From Candidatus Contendibacter sp. (GTDB taxonomy: Bacteria > Pseudomonadota > Gammaproteobacteria > Competibacterales > Competibacteraceae): DNA of 64,000 nt. The notes beneath the pieces were generated by a model, which was not told the DNA's origin, did no database searches, and saw only the letters and a list, made by a program, of their open reading frames with translations. The stretch lies in assembly GCA_029624765.1 (NCBI GenBank), contig JARSSO010000030.1:1-64000 (forward strand), given 5' to 3'. Each line of letters starts with the position of its first letter. Within the stretch, counting starts at the first letter, position 1. Below, piece by piece: positions 63,681 through 64,000 of the stretch. The position numbers were made by a program, and so were the translations under genes.

Positions 63681-64000
63681 CTAGCGACGCTTCGTGATCC
63701 CCAACGCCTGGCGCAGATAGGGCAGTTCGGCCACCGGCAGCCGGCCGGTGACACGCAAGCCGGCGGTGAAGCGCTCCAGGGCGCAAACGTCCTGGCAGCG
63801 CGGGCCGCTGTCCAGCACCCAGTGGCCGTCCACCAGCAACGCGGCGTGAGCGACCCGCAGCGGCGGACCCTCGATCAACAGGTACTCCAGCCGCGCCGGA
63901 TCGTAGCCCTGGCGGATCAGCCGGTCGGCCTTGGCGACGGCGTAGGCCTTGCAATCCCAGTAGTCGAGCCATTCCAGGTCAGCGACATCCGGCCAGTCCT
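63681..64000 (-). CDS. Transglutaminase-like cysteine peptidase (BTLCP), partial
   Basis: The frame runs past the right edge, so the N-terminus is missing. The visible 105 residues contain the catalytic Cys in DYWDCKAYAVAKADRLI, the His in RVAHAALLVDG and the Asp in HWVLDSGPRC, the Cys-His-Asp triad of bacterial transglutaminase-like cysteine proteinases. Such proteins occur near biofilm and exopolysaccharide genes. It converges with the ligase-type gene, 15 bases apart. Confidence 0.8.
   Translation of the reverse strand, partial: DWPDVADLEWLDYWDCKAYAVAKADRLIRQGYDPARLEYLLIEGPPLRVAHAALLVDGHWVLDSGPRCQDVCALERFTAGLRVTGRLPVAELPYLRQALGITKRR

Noticed and set aside
51900..64000. Exosortase/PEP-CTERM exopolysaccharide system
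   Set aside because: The Wza/Wzc/BTLCP content resembles such loci, but no exosortase, PrsK/PrsR or PEP-CTERM protein is visible in this window.

Overview
The window is a gammaproteobacterial chromosome segment, mostly GC-rich. Support for that placement comes from a diaminopimelate epimerase–DUF484 pair, EngB, a di-haem cytochrome c4, System II cytochrome c biogenesis genes and DsbA in sequence. The density of palindromic repeats, RES/ParS toxin-antitoxin pairs and Rpn-type nuclease remnants resembles Competibacter-like genomes, but that is an impression, not a test. I saw no rRNA, tRNA, CRISPR array or phage genes.

Bases 1-16,800 are backbone. On the minus strand lie a secreted CBM9-like protein, a transmembrane Ser/Thr kinase with a periplasmic LprI-like (DUF1311) domain, and a 1936-residue bacterial alpha-2-macroglobulin with a CLEQ thioester. 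On the plus strand follow dapF, DUF484, cytochrome c4, resB, ccsA, dsbA and an endonuclease/exonuclease/phosphatase protein, with engB on the minus strand between DUF484 and cytochrome c4.

Bases 16,800-51,900 are a large glycan (exopolysaccharide or O-antigen-like) locus. It starts with GDP-fucose synthesis (gmd, fcl) and UDP-xylose synthase. A visibly AT-rich cassette at about 23,040-30,500 carries a FkbM methyltransferase, an IS1-type insertion sequence, a flippase, a Wzy-like polymerase, glycosyltransferases and a methyltransferase. GC-rich modules follow: two asparagine-synthase-like amidotransferases, further glycosyltransferases and methyltransferases, an aldo/keto reductase–GMC oxidoreductase–GT2 chain, and a bi-domain oxidoreductase–UDP-GlcNAc 2-epimerase–heparinase II/III–GT4 module. 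Toxin-antitoxin islets and broken genes (wecB, Rpn nuclease, PIN fragment, asnB tail) sit between these modules, consistent with repeated exchange.

Bases 51,900-64,000 look like the assembly and export end. A FlaA1/CapD-type dehydratase on the minus strand diverges from a plus-strand series: a CpsB-like PHP phosphatase, a Wza-like export lipoprotein, a Wzc-like tyrosine autokinase, a membrane J-domain/coiled-coil protein, a TPR-like protein, a triple FecR-like repeat protein and a WzyC/O-antigen-ligase protein. A transglutaminase-like cysteine peptidase, cut by the window end, faces them.

The main unexplained structure is a set of small repeats of three kinds: a roughly 165-bp terminal-inverted-repeat element present twice in opposite orientation, in-frame palindromes inside three glycan genes, and heptanucleotide tandem tracts at gene junctions. 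Other points of interest are a 152-bp duplication of an asnB 3' end flanking a PIN-type fragment, and two unusual membrane architectures (zinc ribbon–kinase–LprI and J-domain–coiled coil–NTF2-like).
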